Below are positions 7,110 to 14,207 of a stretch of DNA of 17,028 bases, piece by piece (the first letter of the stretch is position 1; each line of letters begins with the position of its first letter). Source of the DNA: Dehalococcoidia bacterium. Its GTDB lineage: Bacteria > Chloroflexota > Dehalococcoidia > GIF9 > AB-539-J10. The position numbers and the translations under genes are program-made. The notes under the pieces were generated by a model. The model worked only from the letters and a program-made list of their open reading frames with translations. It had not been told where the DNA came from and made no database searches. The stretch lies in the NCBI GenBank assembly GCA_030605665.1, contig JAUWHW010000062.1, positions 1 through 17,028 of the forward strand. Reading direction: 5' to 3'.

Positions 7110-7158
7110 TCTGTGAAAAATATGCCTGAGGAGAAAATGTGAGGAAGTTACAATGGTT

Positions 7159-7479
7159 TTAACCGCTCTTGGCTCCTCCTGAGCTGCCTAGAGCCTGCAA
7201 CTTTTGACTTAATTGCTCGAACTCTTTATCTCTAGGCTGCTTGCCCAGCTCAAGTCCATAGCTGATAAAGAACTCCAGGAAATTGCGCAACAGTTCTTTC
7301 GCCCCTTCTTGAAACTGGTGAAACTCCTCCCTGCTAACCCCGTCATGTTTTTTGCTTTCTCCCTTCAACTGGCTATCAATAAGAAAGTCTATCAATTCGG
7401 AACGACTCATATCACCGCGGTTGTCATCTATCTTTTTCACCAATTCAGCATTCACTATCAGCATTCTTTTTTCAGACAT
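7159..7479 (-). CDS. Small predicted ribbon-helix-helix protein, copy 1, partner of GH3 copy 1
   Basis: A 106-residue protein. Residues 4-38 fit a ribbon-helix-helix DNA-binding fold (CopG/Arc type): a short strand KRMLIVN, helix AELVKKIDDNRGD, the turn MSRSE, and helix LIDFLIDSQL. The remainder (about 48-97) is predicted helical, EEFHQFQEGAKELLRNFLEF followed by an amphipathic tail, perhaps for oligomerisation or ligand sensing. The start is ATG 7479 behind a strong GGAGGA. Copy 2 at 9867-10187 has the same length and about 16 differences. The gene precedes its GH3 partner, and the conserved TAGAAC repeats between them are candidate operator sites. The DNA-binding role comes from sequence pattern only; I do not recognise a named family. 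Confidence 0.75.
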   Translation of the reverse strand: MSEKRMLIVNAELVKKIDDNRGDMSRSELIDFLIDSQLKGESKKHDGVSREEFHQFQEGAKELLRNFLEFFISYGLELGKQPRDKEFEQLSQKLQALGSSGGAKSG

Positions 7480-7518
7480 GTAATGCTCCTCCTTGTCATT
7501 CCAATTCCTTCGCCCCCT

Positions 7519-7822
7519 GTCATTCTGAGCCCTTTACTTCCTGCCATTCTGAGTGTAACGAAGAATCTCACGTCGCTCAGGACAAGCTCCGCAAAGAATC
7601 TAGAGACCCTTCACTTCGTTCAGGGTGACAACGAGGGTCGTCATTCTGAGTGTAACGAAGAATCTCACGTCGCTCAGGACAAGCTCCGCAAAGAATCTAG
7701 AGACCCTTCACTTCGTTCAGGGTGACAGCGCGGGTCGTCATTCTGAGCGTAGCGAAGAATCCTGCACTATCCCACGAGGGCATTTTGAGATTCTTCATTC
7801 CGCTTCACTCCATTCAGAATGA
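7519..7822. repeat. Repeat cluster with a 97-bp tandem duplication
   Basis: This fills the gap upstream of RHH copy 1. Units starting CATTCTGAGTGTAACGAAG at 7545 and 7642 are 97 bp long and differ at only two positions. A third, diverged and partial unit starts at 7739 (CATTCTGAGCGTAGCGAAG) and ends with the closing arm GAGATTCTTC...CATTCAGAATGAC (7787-7822). Each unit holds the CGCTCAGGACAAGCTCCGC module that is tandemly expanded at 1-119. A matching single block lies upstream of RHH copy 2 (10204-10338), so part of it was included in the cassette duplication. The spurious frames here give RHSERSEES-type peptides. Confidence 0.9.
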
Positions 7823-7892
7823 CAAAAGAATTATTAAACAACATCGATTATAGATATTACACTCTTATATGCCAAAGTTTAGGAAGATTATT

Positions 7893-7926
7893 CTATAGGG
7901 GCGAGGCTAAAGCCCCACCCCTATAG
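7893..7926. repeat. Perfect-ended hairpin repeat downstream of GH3 copy 2
   Basis: CTATAGGGG (7893-7901) pairs with CCCCTATAG (7918-7926), and GGCT/AGCC pair inside. It is the same AGGCTAAAGCC family as at 5164-5187 and 6990-7006, and lies 23 bp past the stop codon of GH3 copy 2. It has no T-run on the minus strand, so it is at best a weak terminator or an RNA-stabilising hairpin. The remaining bases 7823-7892 hold nothing I recognise. Confidence 0.7.
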
Positions 7927-7949
7927 TTTGTTTAACTGTTATGCTCGGT

Positions 7950-9620
7950 TCACCGAGCTGCTGCTCGCTCAGCTTCTGTTACGGGCACAGCTTCCACCAC
8001 AACCCTGGGAGCTCCCAGCAGGGAAAGCACTCTATCAGATGGGTTAATATGAGGTGGCTTCAAATGACCCAAGTCAGCTCCCTCGGCTTGCCGCTGAGCC
8101 ATATAACTGGAAAAAGCACCCTGGGGCAACAAAGTGACCTGTACGGGTTTTAAGCCAAGTACACTTTCCGGATCACCATAAGCGATGTAAATATTGTAGT
8201 GATATACGCGGTCTAATTTTATAAACTCGTCATACACTGCCGATGCTATGGTTTTCTCGCTGGCAATATAGTTATCCTTAAGCTCAACGTAAAGATGCAA
8301 CATTGGTTTATCCTCCACCATCTCTTTGCGTGCCGTCCAATTCACATAGGGGATGCCACTATTCTCAATTGCCTCCCAGATTAATTTTTCCGTCAGGTGA
8401 CCAAAACCGGTAATATCAATAAGCTCATCGGCTCGCCTCTCAAACAGCATCTGTGGGATATCAATATTCAGCTTCTCATTTCGCAGGGAAGTTATCCGGA
8501 TCACATCGCCAATTCTATATCTTGTCATTATACCGCCGTGAAGATTAGTGATGACTATCTCGTAATTCTCACCTGCTTTTACTTCGTCCAGTAGGATAGT
8601 CTTAGGCTGGTAGGAATGGTCTAATTGCCATTTGAACCATTCCCTTTCGGGAATGAACTCGAAGAAATTGAGGTAGGGCACGAAGGTCATACCCTCATAA
8701 TCCCAGGTCTGGATGGCATAATAGCCACCTTCGGTACCAGCATACATCTCAAGTAAAGGTCTCCCCCATAGTTCCTCCACCTTTTTCCTGAAAACGCCGC
8801 TATCTGCACCACTGCCTGCAATTCCTTTGAGCGTCCACAGGTCTTTAGGTAACATAGGGCGATGAGCCAGTTTGCTCTTGGTTAATGCTTTAATTACGCG
8901 GAAAAGCGCCTTGGGATGAGATAGCAAAGGGCGGATATTTCTTTTTCTCGACCTTTGTTTGAACTGCTCCCCTACAGCGACCAGGACAGACGGAAGGCTA
9001 CCAACCATATCGAGCCCACGATACAAAGCCTCCTCGAACCCGGCTTTCATTCTCTCCTGAAACGGCATTCCCTCTCCATGGGAAGGCAAAAGATCACAGT
9101 TGATTGCTTGTTGTGTCAAGTGCACGAGAGCGCCCGACACGTACTCTGGGGGGCCCATACTCAATAGCAATTTGAAGTGCTTTTTAACTTTAGAAGTATC
9201 ACCTCGGTTATCACAAGTAGAAAGGAAAACGATAGCCCCCCCAAACCTTTCAGATTCCCGGGCGAAATCCTCCGACATAGGCACCCACTTAACCTCATAC
9301 TCGCCAGTCTTGCCTGAAGTACGCACCCATCTGGCAACCCTGGCTGGCAAGACATCCTCTCTTTTCTGCGCTAGCTCAGGTAGGTAATCGCCGTAGGTAG
9401 TTAGCGGCACCCGCTCCCGGAATTCCTCCACAGTGGTGGGCGTGGCCCCGCGCATCACTCTCCTGCCCAGCTCACAATTCTTTAATAGCTCAATTTGCTC
9501 CAGCAGCAATCGTTTCTGGATAGCCATAAACTGCTCCAAACTTAAGTCAATAAAGCCACAGCACATCTGCCACAGTTCTTCTCTCCTACCCTGCCGCAAT
9601 AAATCAATTGGCCTTGTCAT
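7950..9620 (-). CDS. GH3-family acyl-adenylating enzyme, copy 2
   Basis: A 556-residue paralogue of the 5209-6885 enzyme that aligns without gaps. The core motifs are kept: TSGKTGE (101-107, the same unusual Lys), YAGTEGG (293-299), TRYRIGD near 366-372, RRADELIDITGFG (395-407) and the GAFSSY...LKPPH end. It is expected to adenylate a carboxylic acid with ATP and pass the acyl group to an amine. By eye, residues 1-119 differ from copy 1 at about nine positions, whereas about 38 of residues 120-190 differ, so the two enzymes probably accept different acids. The start is ATG 9620 behind AGGAGGTG. Its RHH partner ends 246 bp upstream. Nothing suggests a pseudogene; both copies are full length and their active-site motifs are intact. 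Confidence 0.9.
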   Translation of the reverse strand: MTRPIDLLRQGRREELWQMCCGFIDLSLEQFMAIQKRLLLEQIELLKNCELGRRVMRGATPTTVEEFRERVPLTTYGDYLPELAQKREDVLPARVARWVRTSGKTGEYEVKWVPMSEDFARESERFGGAIVFLSTCDNRGDTSKVKKHFKLLLSMGPPEYVSGALVHLTQQAINCDLLPSHGEGMPFQERMKAGFEEALYRGLDMVGSLPSVLVAVGEQFKQRSRKRNIRPLLSHPKALFRVIKALTKSKLAHRPMLPKDLWTLKGIAGSGADSGVFRKKVEELWGRPLLEMYAGTEGGYYAIQTWDYEGMTFVPYLNFFEFIPEREWFKWQLDHSYQPKTILLDEVKAGENYEIVITNLHGGIMTRYRIGDVIRITSLRNEKLNIDIPQMLFERRADELIDITGFGHLTEKLIWEAIENSGIPYVNWTARKEMVEDKPMLHLYVELKDNYIASEKTIASAVYDEFIKLDRVYHYNIYIAYGDPESVLGLKPVQVTLLPQGAFSSYMAQRQAEGADLGHLKPPHINPSDRVLSLLGAPRVVVEAVPVTEAERAAAR

Positions 9621-9663
9621 AGCTACACCTCCTACTTTTTTCTGTTATTCTGCTCTTTCCTTC

Positions 9664-9727
9664 TCATTCTGAGCCGCAGGCGAAGAATCCCCGAGATTCT
9701 TCGGTCGCTTTGCTCCCTTAGAATGAC
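9664..9727. repeat. 64-bp interspersed inverted repeat between RHH copy 2 and GH3 copy 2
   Basis: A compact family member: CATTCTGAGCCGCAGGCGAA, then GAATCCCCGAGATTCTTC at the turn, closing with CCCTTAGAATGAC. The ends are complementary enough to fold into one long hairpin. It occupies the leader of GH3 copy 2, where the first cassette instead carries the unrelated 61-bp element. Confidence 0.85.
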
Positions 9728-9786
9728 AAAGGGGGAAACTATTAACTAGAAGAAACTATGACAGGCCTTAGTTAGGTTGGGAAGTG

Positions 9787-9816
9787 ATTATGTTCTAGAA
9801 GATAGTTCTATTTGAA
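9787..9816 (-). promoter_or_regulatory. Predicted promoter/operator of GH3 copy 2
   Basis: TTCAAA (9816-9811), an 18-bp spacer containing the TAGAAC repeats, and CATAAT (9792-9787) on the minus strand match the signal at 7080-7109 base for base. The surrounding noncoding block (about 9748-9866) is also conserved between the cassettes. Confidence 0.35.
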
Positions 9817-9866
9817 GCTGTGAAAAAATATGACTGAGGAGAAAAAGTGAGGAAATTACAATGTTT

Positions 9867-10187
9867 TTAGCCGCTCCTGGCTTTTCCTGAGCTACCTAGA
9901 GCTTGCAACCTCTCGCTTAACCGCTCAAATTCTTTATCATTGGGCTGCTTGCCCAATTCCAGTCCATAGCTGATAAAGAACTCCAGGAAATTACGCAACA
10001 GTTCTCGCATTCCTTCCTGAAACTGATGAAACTCTTCCCTGGTTACCCCATTATGCCTTTTACTTTCTTCCTTCAACTGACTATCAATAAGAAAGTCTAT
10101 AAACTCAGAACGGCCCATGTCACCACGGTTGTCATCTATCTTTTTCACCAGTTCAGCAGCCATTATCAGCATTCTTTTTTCAGACAT
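9867..10187 (-). CDS. Small predicted ribbon-helix-helix protein, copy 2, partner of GH3 copy 2
   Basis: A 106-residue paralogue of the 7159-7479 protein. The RHH-like region is kept: strand KRMLIMA, helix AELVKKIDDNRGD, turn MGRSE, helix FIDFLIDSQL. Differences fall at residues 9-10 of the putative DNA-contacting strand (VN in copy 1, MA here), which could change operator preference. The central EEFHQFQEG...ELLRNFLEFFISYGLELGKQ stretch is almost invariant. The start is ATG 10187 behind GGAGGA. It begins the double cassette; the upstream gap to 10422 contains a repeat block and the winged-helix gene's terminator. The function is inferred from fold pattern and context. Confidence 0.75.
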   Translation of the reverse strand: MSEKRMLIMAAELVKKIDDNRGDMGRSEFIDFLIDSQLKEESKRHNGVTREEFHQFQEGMRELLRNFLEFFISYGLELGKQPNDKEFERLSERLQALGSSGKARSG

Positions 10188-10203
10188 GTAACGCTCCTCC
10201 GTG

Positions 10204-10338
10204 CCATTCTGAGCCCTTCACTTCCTGTCATTCTGAGTGTAACGAAGAATCTCACGTCGCTCAGGACAAGCTCCGCAAAGAATCCTTCCCCCTGCTCAGG
10301 ACAATGCCTAGAGATTCTTCCCAGCATTCAGGGTGACA
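10204..10338. repeat. Interspersed repeat block upstream of RHH copy 2
   Basis: A short CCATTCTGAGCCC module is followed by GTCATTCTGAGTGTAACGAA, the CGCTCAGGACAAGCTCCGC module, a second GCTCAGGACA, and the close GAGATTCTTC...CATTCAGGGTGACAG. It begins within 20 bp of the RHH start, exactly as the cluster at 7519-7822 does in the other cassette, and the shared part was probably duplicated with the genes. Confidence 0.85.
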
Positions 10339-10344
10339 GTTTTA

Positions 10345-10395
10345 CATTTTATTAAAATGGGGGTAGCCTCTACAACTGTTTTTTAGCCACCCCCA
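10345..10395 (-). terminator. Probable terminator of the winged-helix gene
   Basis: On the minus strand TGGGGGTGGC (10395-10386) pairs with GGCTACCCCCA (10368-10358), with one mismatch, across a loop of about 17 bases. ATTTTAATAAAATG follows. It lies 28 bp past the regulator's stop and would separate it from the RHH-GH3 cassettes. Confidence 0.5.
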
Positions 10396-10422
10396 ATAGA
10401 AACCCCTCATACTTGCTCAGTT

Positions 10423-10704
10423 CTAGGCTCCATTGCCATCTTGGAACCCAAGCACTTCCATTATACTATCTATGTTCCTGAGCAGTCCCAGCCCCTTCTC
10501 TGTTACATGATAGGTAACTACAGGGTTGCCTACCTCTACTTTATTAATAAACCCGTGGCTTAACAGGAAACCGAGATACTTCTGTATCTGGGTGTAGCTC
10601 ATGTTGGCACTGTACATAATCTCTGTCTTGCCAGCGCCATTTTCGCCCACCCTGAGCATGTCAGCCATTATCTCAACATTAGACCGCCGACGATTCATTG
10701 TCAT
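10423..10704 (-). CDS. Winged-helix transcriptional regulator, HTH_45-like
   Basis: A 93-residue single-domain DNA-binding protein from ATG 10704. GTG 10707 and ATG 10698 are also possible, but a GGGAG seven bases upstream favours 10704. The pattern RRRSNVEIMADMLRVG, GKTEIMYSANMSYTQIQKYL, LLSHGFI, then a beta wing ending YHVTEKGLGLL matches the archaeal-type winged helix (HTH_45) also found in Chloroflexota. YTQIQKYLGFL is the recognition-helix region, and the C-terminal helix (about 75-88) would dimerise. No ligand domain is present. A palindrome overlapping its own predicted -35 box suggests autorepression. Its half-site hexamer TAGAAC also occurs between the RHH and GH3 genes downstream, so it may control them too; that is inference. 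Confidence 0.8.
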   Translation of the reverse strand: MTMNRRRSNVEIMADMLRVGENGAGKTEIMYSANMSYTQIQKYLGFLLSHGFINKVEVGNPVVTYHVTEKGLGLLRNIDSIMEVLGFQDGNGA

Positions 10705-10737
10705 CACTCCACTCCCTATTACTATCGTCCCATTACC

Positions 10738-10768
10738 ATTTTACCACAAGGAGAGAATGCTCTGTCAA
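10738..10768 (-). promoter_or_regulatory. Predicted promoter of the winged-helix regulator
   Basis: On the minus strand TTGACA (10768-10763) is followed, after a longer than usual 19-bp spacer, by TAAAAT (10743-10738). It lies 34 bp upstream of the start codon. The -35 box shares three bases with the palindrome at 10766-10786. Confidence 0.45.
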
Positions 10769-10786
10769 TAGAACAATGTTCTATTG
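10766..10786. promoter_or_regulatory. Palindromic operator candidate
   Basis: Perfect 9-bp arms CAATAGAAC and GTTCTATTG flank a 3-bp centre. The element overlaps the -35 box of the winged-helix gene, a typical position for a repressor site of a small dimeric regulator. Confidence 0.55.
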
Positions 10787-10918
10787 GCAAAGTTAAGACT
10801 GTGTACTCGTTCACATGATTAGTAACACATTACCTCCTTGCCTTGTCATCACAAGGATAATCCGAACAAACTTGGAACAGGCTCCGTAATCCCTGAGTCG
10901 CCACACCACCACACCTTG

Positions 10919-10977
10919 GTCGGGGACAAGCCCCGACCCTACGAGATGTAACCGTAGTGGCGGGGTTCATCCCCGCC
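10919..10977. repeat. Compound double-hairpin repeat in the gap 10787-11076
   Basis: Two perfect 7-bp hairpins stand in line: GTCGGGG-ACAAG-CCCCGAC (10919-10937) and GGCGGGG-TTCAT-CCCCGCC (10959-10977). Between them is a CTACG...CGTAG inverted pair (about 10939-10956). It looks like another short interspersed family related to the element at 6953-7013. The rest of the intergenic stretch shows no gene or clear signal. Confidence 0.75.
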
Positions 10978-11076
10978 TTATTCTCGCAATGGCATAAAAG
11001 GCTGTCTAAAGTGTCCACTATCTATCTGAACTAGATTACAAGGAAAGCGACCGTTTATTTTGGTGTCTTTCTTGCT

Positions 11077-14000
11077 CTACCTCCTGACGAGGCAAAACAC
11101 AATGATGACAATGTCTAATAATGTCAGTATGCCAATGGTAAGCCATATCCAGAATGGTGTTGGGGGGATTAGTGGCGTGACTGGCGTGACTGGCTGTGGC
11201 TCTGGCATCACGGTAAAAGCACTTATGACACTGGGCTCACTAGGAACAGGCTCAATAGCTTTCACCCGCCAGAAATAGGTTGTATCCCAGTCAAGCTTAC
11301 CACTATATATATAAGCTGAGATAGGCACTTCCTCTTTGATTACCACCTGGGTCAAATCAGCATCCTGGGCCAATATAAATTCATATTTTGTAGTATGGGA
11401 AAAACCTAGCCAGGAAAAGCAGGGCGACCTGGATACACCCCTGCTGCCGCTTGGTGGAACTTTTAGGATAGGTGCAATATGCATCCCCTCTATTGAGGAG
11501 CAGGTTTTCACAGTAAAATGCATTGGTGGCGACCAACGACTATGGATGCTTTCACCCTCGGTAGTGGCGCAGCCTCTCACCTTCCAGTAGTAAGTCTTGC
11601 CGCAAACAAAGCGGAATGAGCTTGCGGGTGAACACCAGGCAGGGCTGCTAGGGTTAGCAGGAGTTATATTCTCCGCTTTGGCTACCACATAGTTAAACTC
11701 TTCGTCCAGAGCTATCCATAGCTCGTATTCTTTGGTCAAAGGCAGCTCTCGCCAGCGAAAGCAAAATATTCTAGCCTGGCAATAACAGGGGTCACAGGAT
11801 ATCAATTCCCCTATGGCGGGGGAAGTCGGCCAGGGTGCTCGTAGAACGAAGGTATCGGAATAAACCCACAGGCATCCCTCATTATTAGGAAAATCATAAC
11901 CTCGGGCATCGATGGCCCATAAATCTATAGCTTCATTGCTCACTGCCCTTAGCGAGCTTCTTGGCTTGAAGGTGAGGCCGCTGGCTAATCCAACAGTAAG
12001 GCTATCCCAGTCGCTCTCCGCGACGGTTTCTAGATGAGGGATCAGGGTACGAACAACACCTGAACCATAAGCTCCGTAAAGCGCGCCGCCTTTTTCAGCC
12101 AGACCATAAAATCCTGTCTCTCGTGGGTTTAACTCTCTCCACGATGTGCTGCCTTCGATAACCCAGCGGTAAATTCCGCTCGCACTGTCATCGCTGGCGG
12201 CATAGATAAATCGGTTGCTGTCAAATTCCTCATCCGGAATCACCCACATATTCCCTGGCTCGGGTACTGCCTCGGTAAGCTCAAAGGTGACTCCACCATC
12301 GGTGGAATAGGCAACCTTTCCTTCGCCAGTTTCATCTTCACCAATGAAAACAAAATCCTCACCACTTGTAGTTATGGTATAACCGGAGACAAGCCCAGTA
12401 TCTATATCTCTGTCCCATTCCCAGATGCCCCGCTCCTCATTCCAGGTGCCTTTGTTGACCAAGTTGTCATCCAGAACATAAACCAGTTCATCGTTCACCA
12501 CAGCCAAGTCGGTAACATCGGGGCAGGGCCTCCAGAACCACTTCCATGTTTGCCCCTCATCCAGTGAATAGCGGGCATCATTGCTGTCCAGGACAGCGAA
12601 GAAAATAGCCTCTTCTGAGCTATCCTCAGGGGTGGGCCTTAAAATTATGTCATCGGTTTTACTATCAAAGCATAATACTCTTTGCCAGATTTCCCCTAAC
12701 GTTTCACTCTCGCTTCGCCATATGCTATCAAATTCACTGCCCACTGAGGCTAGATAAAGGGTTTCGTAATCGGCGGATAGTCCATAATCACAAAGCTTGC
12801 CCATCTCAGTATCTATGAGGCTGAGCTGATTCCAGATATCACCACCATACTCACTCTTAGAAAAAGCACTTTCATCATATAATTGACCATCCCATTTAGC
12901 AGGTTCTTTCCACTCAGCAGCGCTGGTTACATTGTTGCTGCTGGTCCCGCAATAAGCTACCCTGCCATCACTGCTCCAGACCACTTGGGCATTGGCGTTG
13001 CCAGAAACAGCTCCGCCAGTGGGCGGCTTTGCAGGCTCTTCCCAATCGGGAAAGATTTCTTCAGGATTGAAACAGAGGTGAATTAAGGCACTAGCTGAGT
13101 CTGCCTCAGCCAGCACCTCCCCAACCAGGAGCTTTCCGCGGCTACAAGTACCATAATAGGCAATGGAGGCTACAGAAACTCCATCGCCGTGGTTGACATC
13201 CAGCCTGAAAACATCAGTGTCTTCTATGCGATAAACATCGTCGGCCGTTGTGTTTGAGCTATAAGCAGCATAAACAACGCGGCTCTCAGGCTCATCTCCT
13301 GAGTAATCCGAAGGCAAGGCTAAATCTGAGAAGATGATTTCGCTTTCCCTTGGCGAATCACCACTGGATTCGCTTATCTCCACTTTAAGGGGGTCAGTCA
13401 CTTCCCAATCTGTGCTATTTTCATCAGTATCCCTAATACCGGTGCAGAGATAGGTTTTTTCAATATCGCTGGCGATAACCAGTATCGTTTTATCACTGTC
13501 ATAATCAGGCGAGAAACAAACTGCGGTCACATCCATATCCAACCCCTGAGCTTTCCAACTGACGAAAAGCTCCGACTTTATCACCCAGACATCGCCATTG
13601 CTGCTGCCATCAGGACTCCTTGTGCTTATAGCAATGTCTCTGTCGTCACCATATTCTGGAGAAATAGCGATATCAGAAATAAGCAGACTTGCATTCCAGC
13701 TTGTGGCGGCCGAAATACGAGTGTTCGTCCAGCTATCCCCACCATCCTCGGAGACATAAACTGCTGTTCTATTGTTAGTAACCACAGCTACTAATTTTGG
13801 GTCCTCTGGTGCCACAGCTATATCCCAGGCGGGCAAAGTAGCACCTTCATCTTCAAGTGCTTGGGTTAAATCATCCTCCCAGGTAACCCCACCATCAATT
13901 GATTTATAAATAATTCCACTGGGGATATTCACTGCATAGAAAGTTTCCTCACCAGAGCCAACGACAAAGGCATTTATTTCGCTGGGACTGACTACAACGT

Positions 14001-14151
14001 TGCCCTCTTTGCTGGGGCTATCTACAATAGACCACTTTAGTTCATCAGGACTGGCCAAAACCAACTCAGGCCCGACAAAGGAGAGCAAAGCAGAAAATGA
14101 CAACAGGACAACCAAGCCTAGACATACTGGTAGAGTTTTTTTTCTAGCCAT
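11077..14151 (-). CDS. Large exported Asp-box/beta-propeller surface protein with C-terminal membrane anchor
   Basis: A 1024-residue protein. A signal peptide covers residues 1 to about 33 (KK, hydrophobic core LGLVVLLSFSALLSF, likely cut after VLA). Asp-box motifs SIDGGVTW (84-91), SEDGGDSW (134-141), SLDEGQTW (529-536) and STDGGVTF (616-623), with repeated IAVAPEDP/IAISPEYGDD-type strands, indicate a BNR/sialidase-like or Ycf48-like beta-propeller over about 40-770. Two fibronectin-III-like domains follow (about 795-883, with KTYYWKVRG, and 898-982, with DTTYFWRVKA). A Pro/Thr linker leads to one transmembrane helix (1000-1021) ending LVRR. It should face outward and be held by its C-terminus. 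Asp-box folds occur in enzymes and binding proteins alike, and no sialidase catalytic set is evident, so no activity is assigned. It is transcribed divergently from the PilB-like ATPase gene. No Shine-Dalgarno is visible before ATG 14151. Confidence 0.85.
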   Translation of the reverse strand: MARKKTLPVCLGLVVLLSFSALLSFVGPELVLASPDELKWSIVDSPSKEGNVVVSPSEINAFVVGSGEETFYAVNIPSGIIYKSIDGGVTWEDDLTQALEDEGATLPAWDIAVAPEDPKLVAVVTNNRTAVYVSEDGGDSWTNTRISAATSWNASLLISDIAISPEYGDDRDIAISTRSPDGSSNGDVWVIKSELFVSWKAQGLDMDVTAVCFSPDYDSDKTILVIASDIEKTYLCTGIRDTDENSTDWEVTDPLKVEISESSGDSPRESEIIFSDLALPSDYSGDEPESRVVYAAYSSNTTADDVYRIEDTDVFRLDVNHGDGVSVASIAYYGTCSRGKLLVGEVLAEADSASALIHLCFNPEEIFPDWEEPAKPPTGGAVSGNANAQVVWSSDGRVAYCGTSSNNVTSAAEWKEPAKWDGQLYDESAFSKSEYGGDIWNQLSLIDTEMGKLCDYGLSADYETLYLASVGSEFDSIWRSESETLGEIWQRVLCFDSKTDDIILRPTPEDSSEEAIFFAVLDSNDARYSLDEGQTWKWFWRPCPDVTDLAVVNDELVYVLDDNLVNKGTWNEERGIWEWDRDIDTGLVSGYTITTSGEDFVFIGEDETGEGKVAYSTDGGVTFELTEAVPEPGNMWVIPDEEFDSNRFIYAASDDSASGIYRWVIEGSTSWRELNPRETGFYGLAEKGGALYGAYGSGVVRTLIPHLETVAESDWDSLTVGLASGLTFKPRSSLRAVSNEAIDLWAIDARGYDFPNNEGCLWVYSDTFVLRAPWPTSPAIGELISCDPCYCQARIFCFRWRELPLTKEYELWIALDEEFNYVVAKAENITPANPSSPAWCSPASSFRFVCGKTYYWKVRGCATTEGESIHSRWSPPMHFTVKTCSSIEGMHIAPILKVPPSGSRGVSRSPCFSWLGFSHTTKYEFILAQDADLTQVVIKEEVPISAYIYSGKLDWDTTYFWRVKAIEPVPSEPSVISAFTVMPEPQPVTPVTPLIPPTPFWIWLTIGILTLLDIVIIVFCLVRR

Positions 14152-14158
14152 TGAGACT

Positions 14159-14188
14159 ATTGTTAGCTATTGCCCAGTGCCCTGTCAA
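14159..14188 (-). promoter_or_regulatory. Predicted promoter of the surface-protein gene
   Basis: On the minus strand TTGACA (14188-14183), an 18-bp spacer and AACAAT (14164-14159). The transcript would begin almost at ATG 14151, which again fits the missing ribosome site. It forms half of a mirrored pair with 14208-14235. Confidence 0.4.
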
Positions 14189-14207
14189 TAATAGGACTAA
14201 AGTATAA

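Noticed and set aside
7213..7822. Two overlapping plus-strand frames of 170 and 65 codons
   Set aside because: They are antisense to the RHH gene and then read the 97-bp repeats (RHSERSEES-type peptides).
5209..9620. GH3 genes acquired from a plant
   Set aside because: GH3-like enzymes are widespread in bacteria, and the genes have bacterial ribosome sites and no introns; no evidence of plant origin.
10830..11018. 62-codon minus-strand frame
   Set aside because: It translates the double-hairpin repeat, with Cys/Arg/Pro-rich low-complexity content and no start signal.
11077..14151. Sialidase annotation for the Asp-box protein
   Set aside because: Asp-boxes are structural; the conserved sialidase arginine triad and RIP motif are not recognisable.
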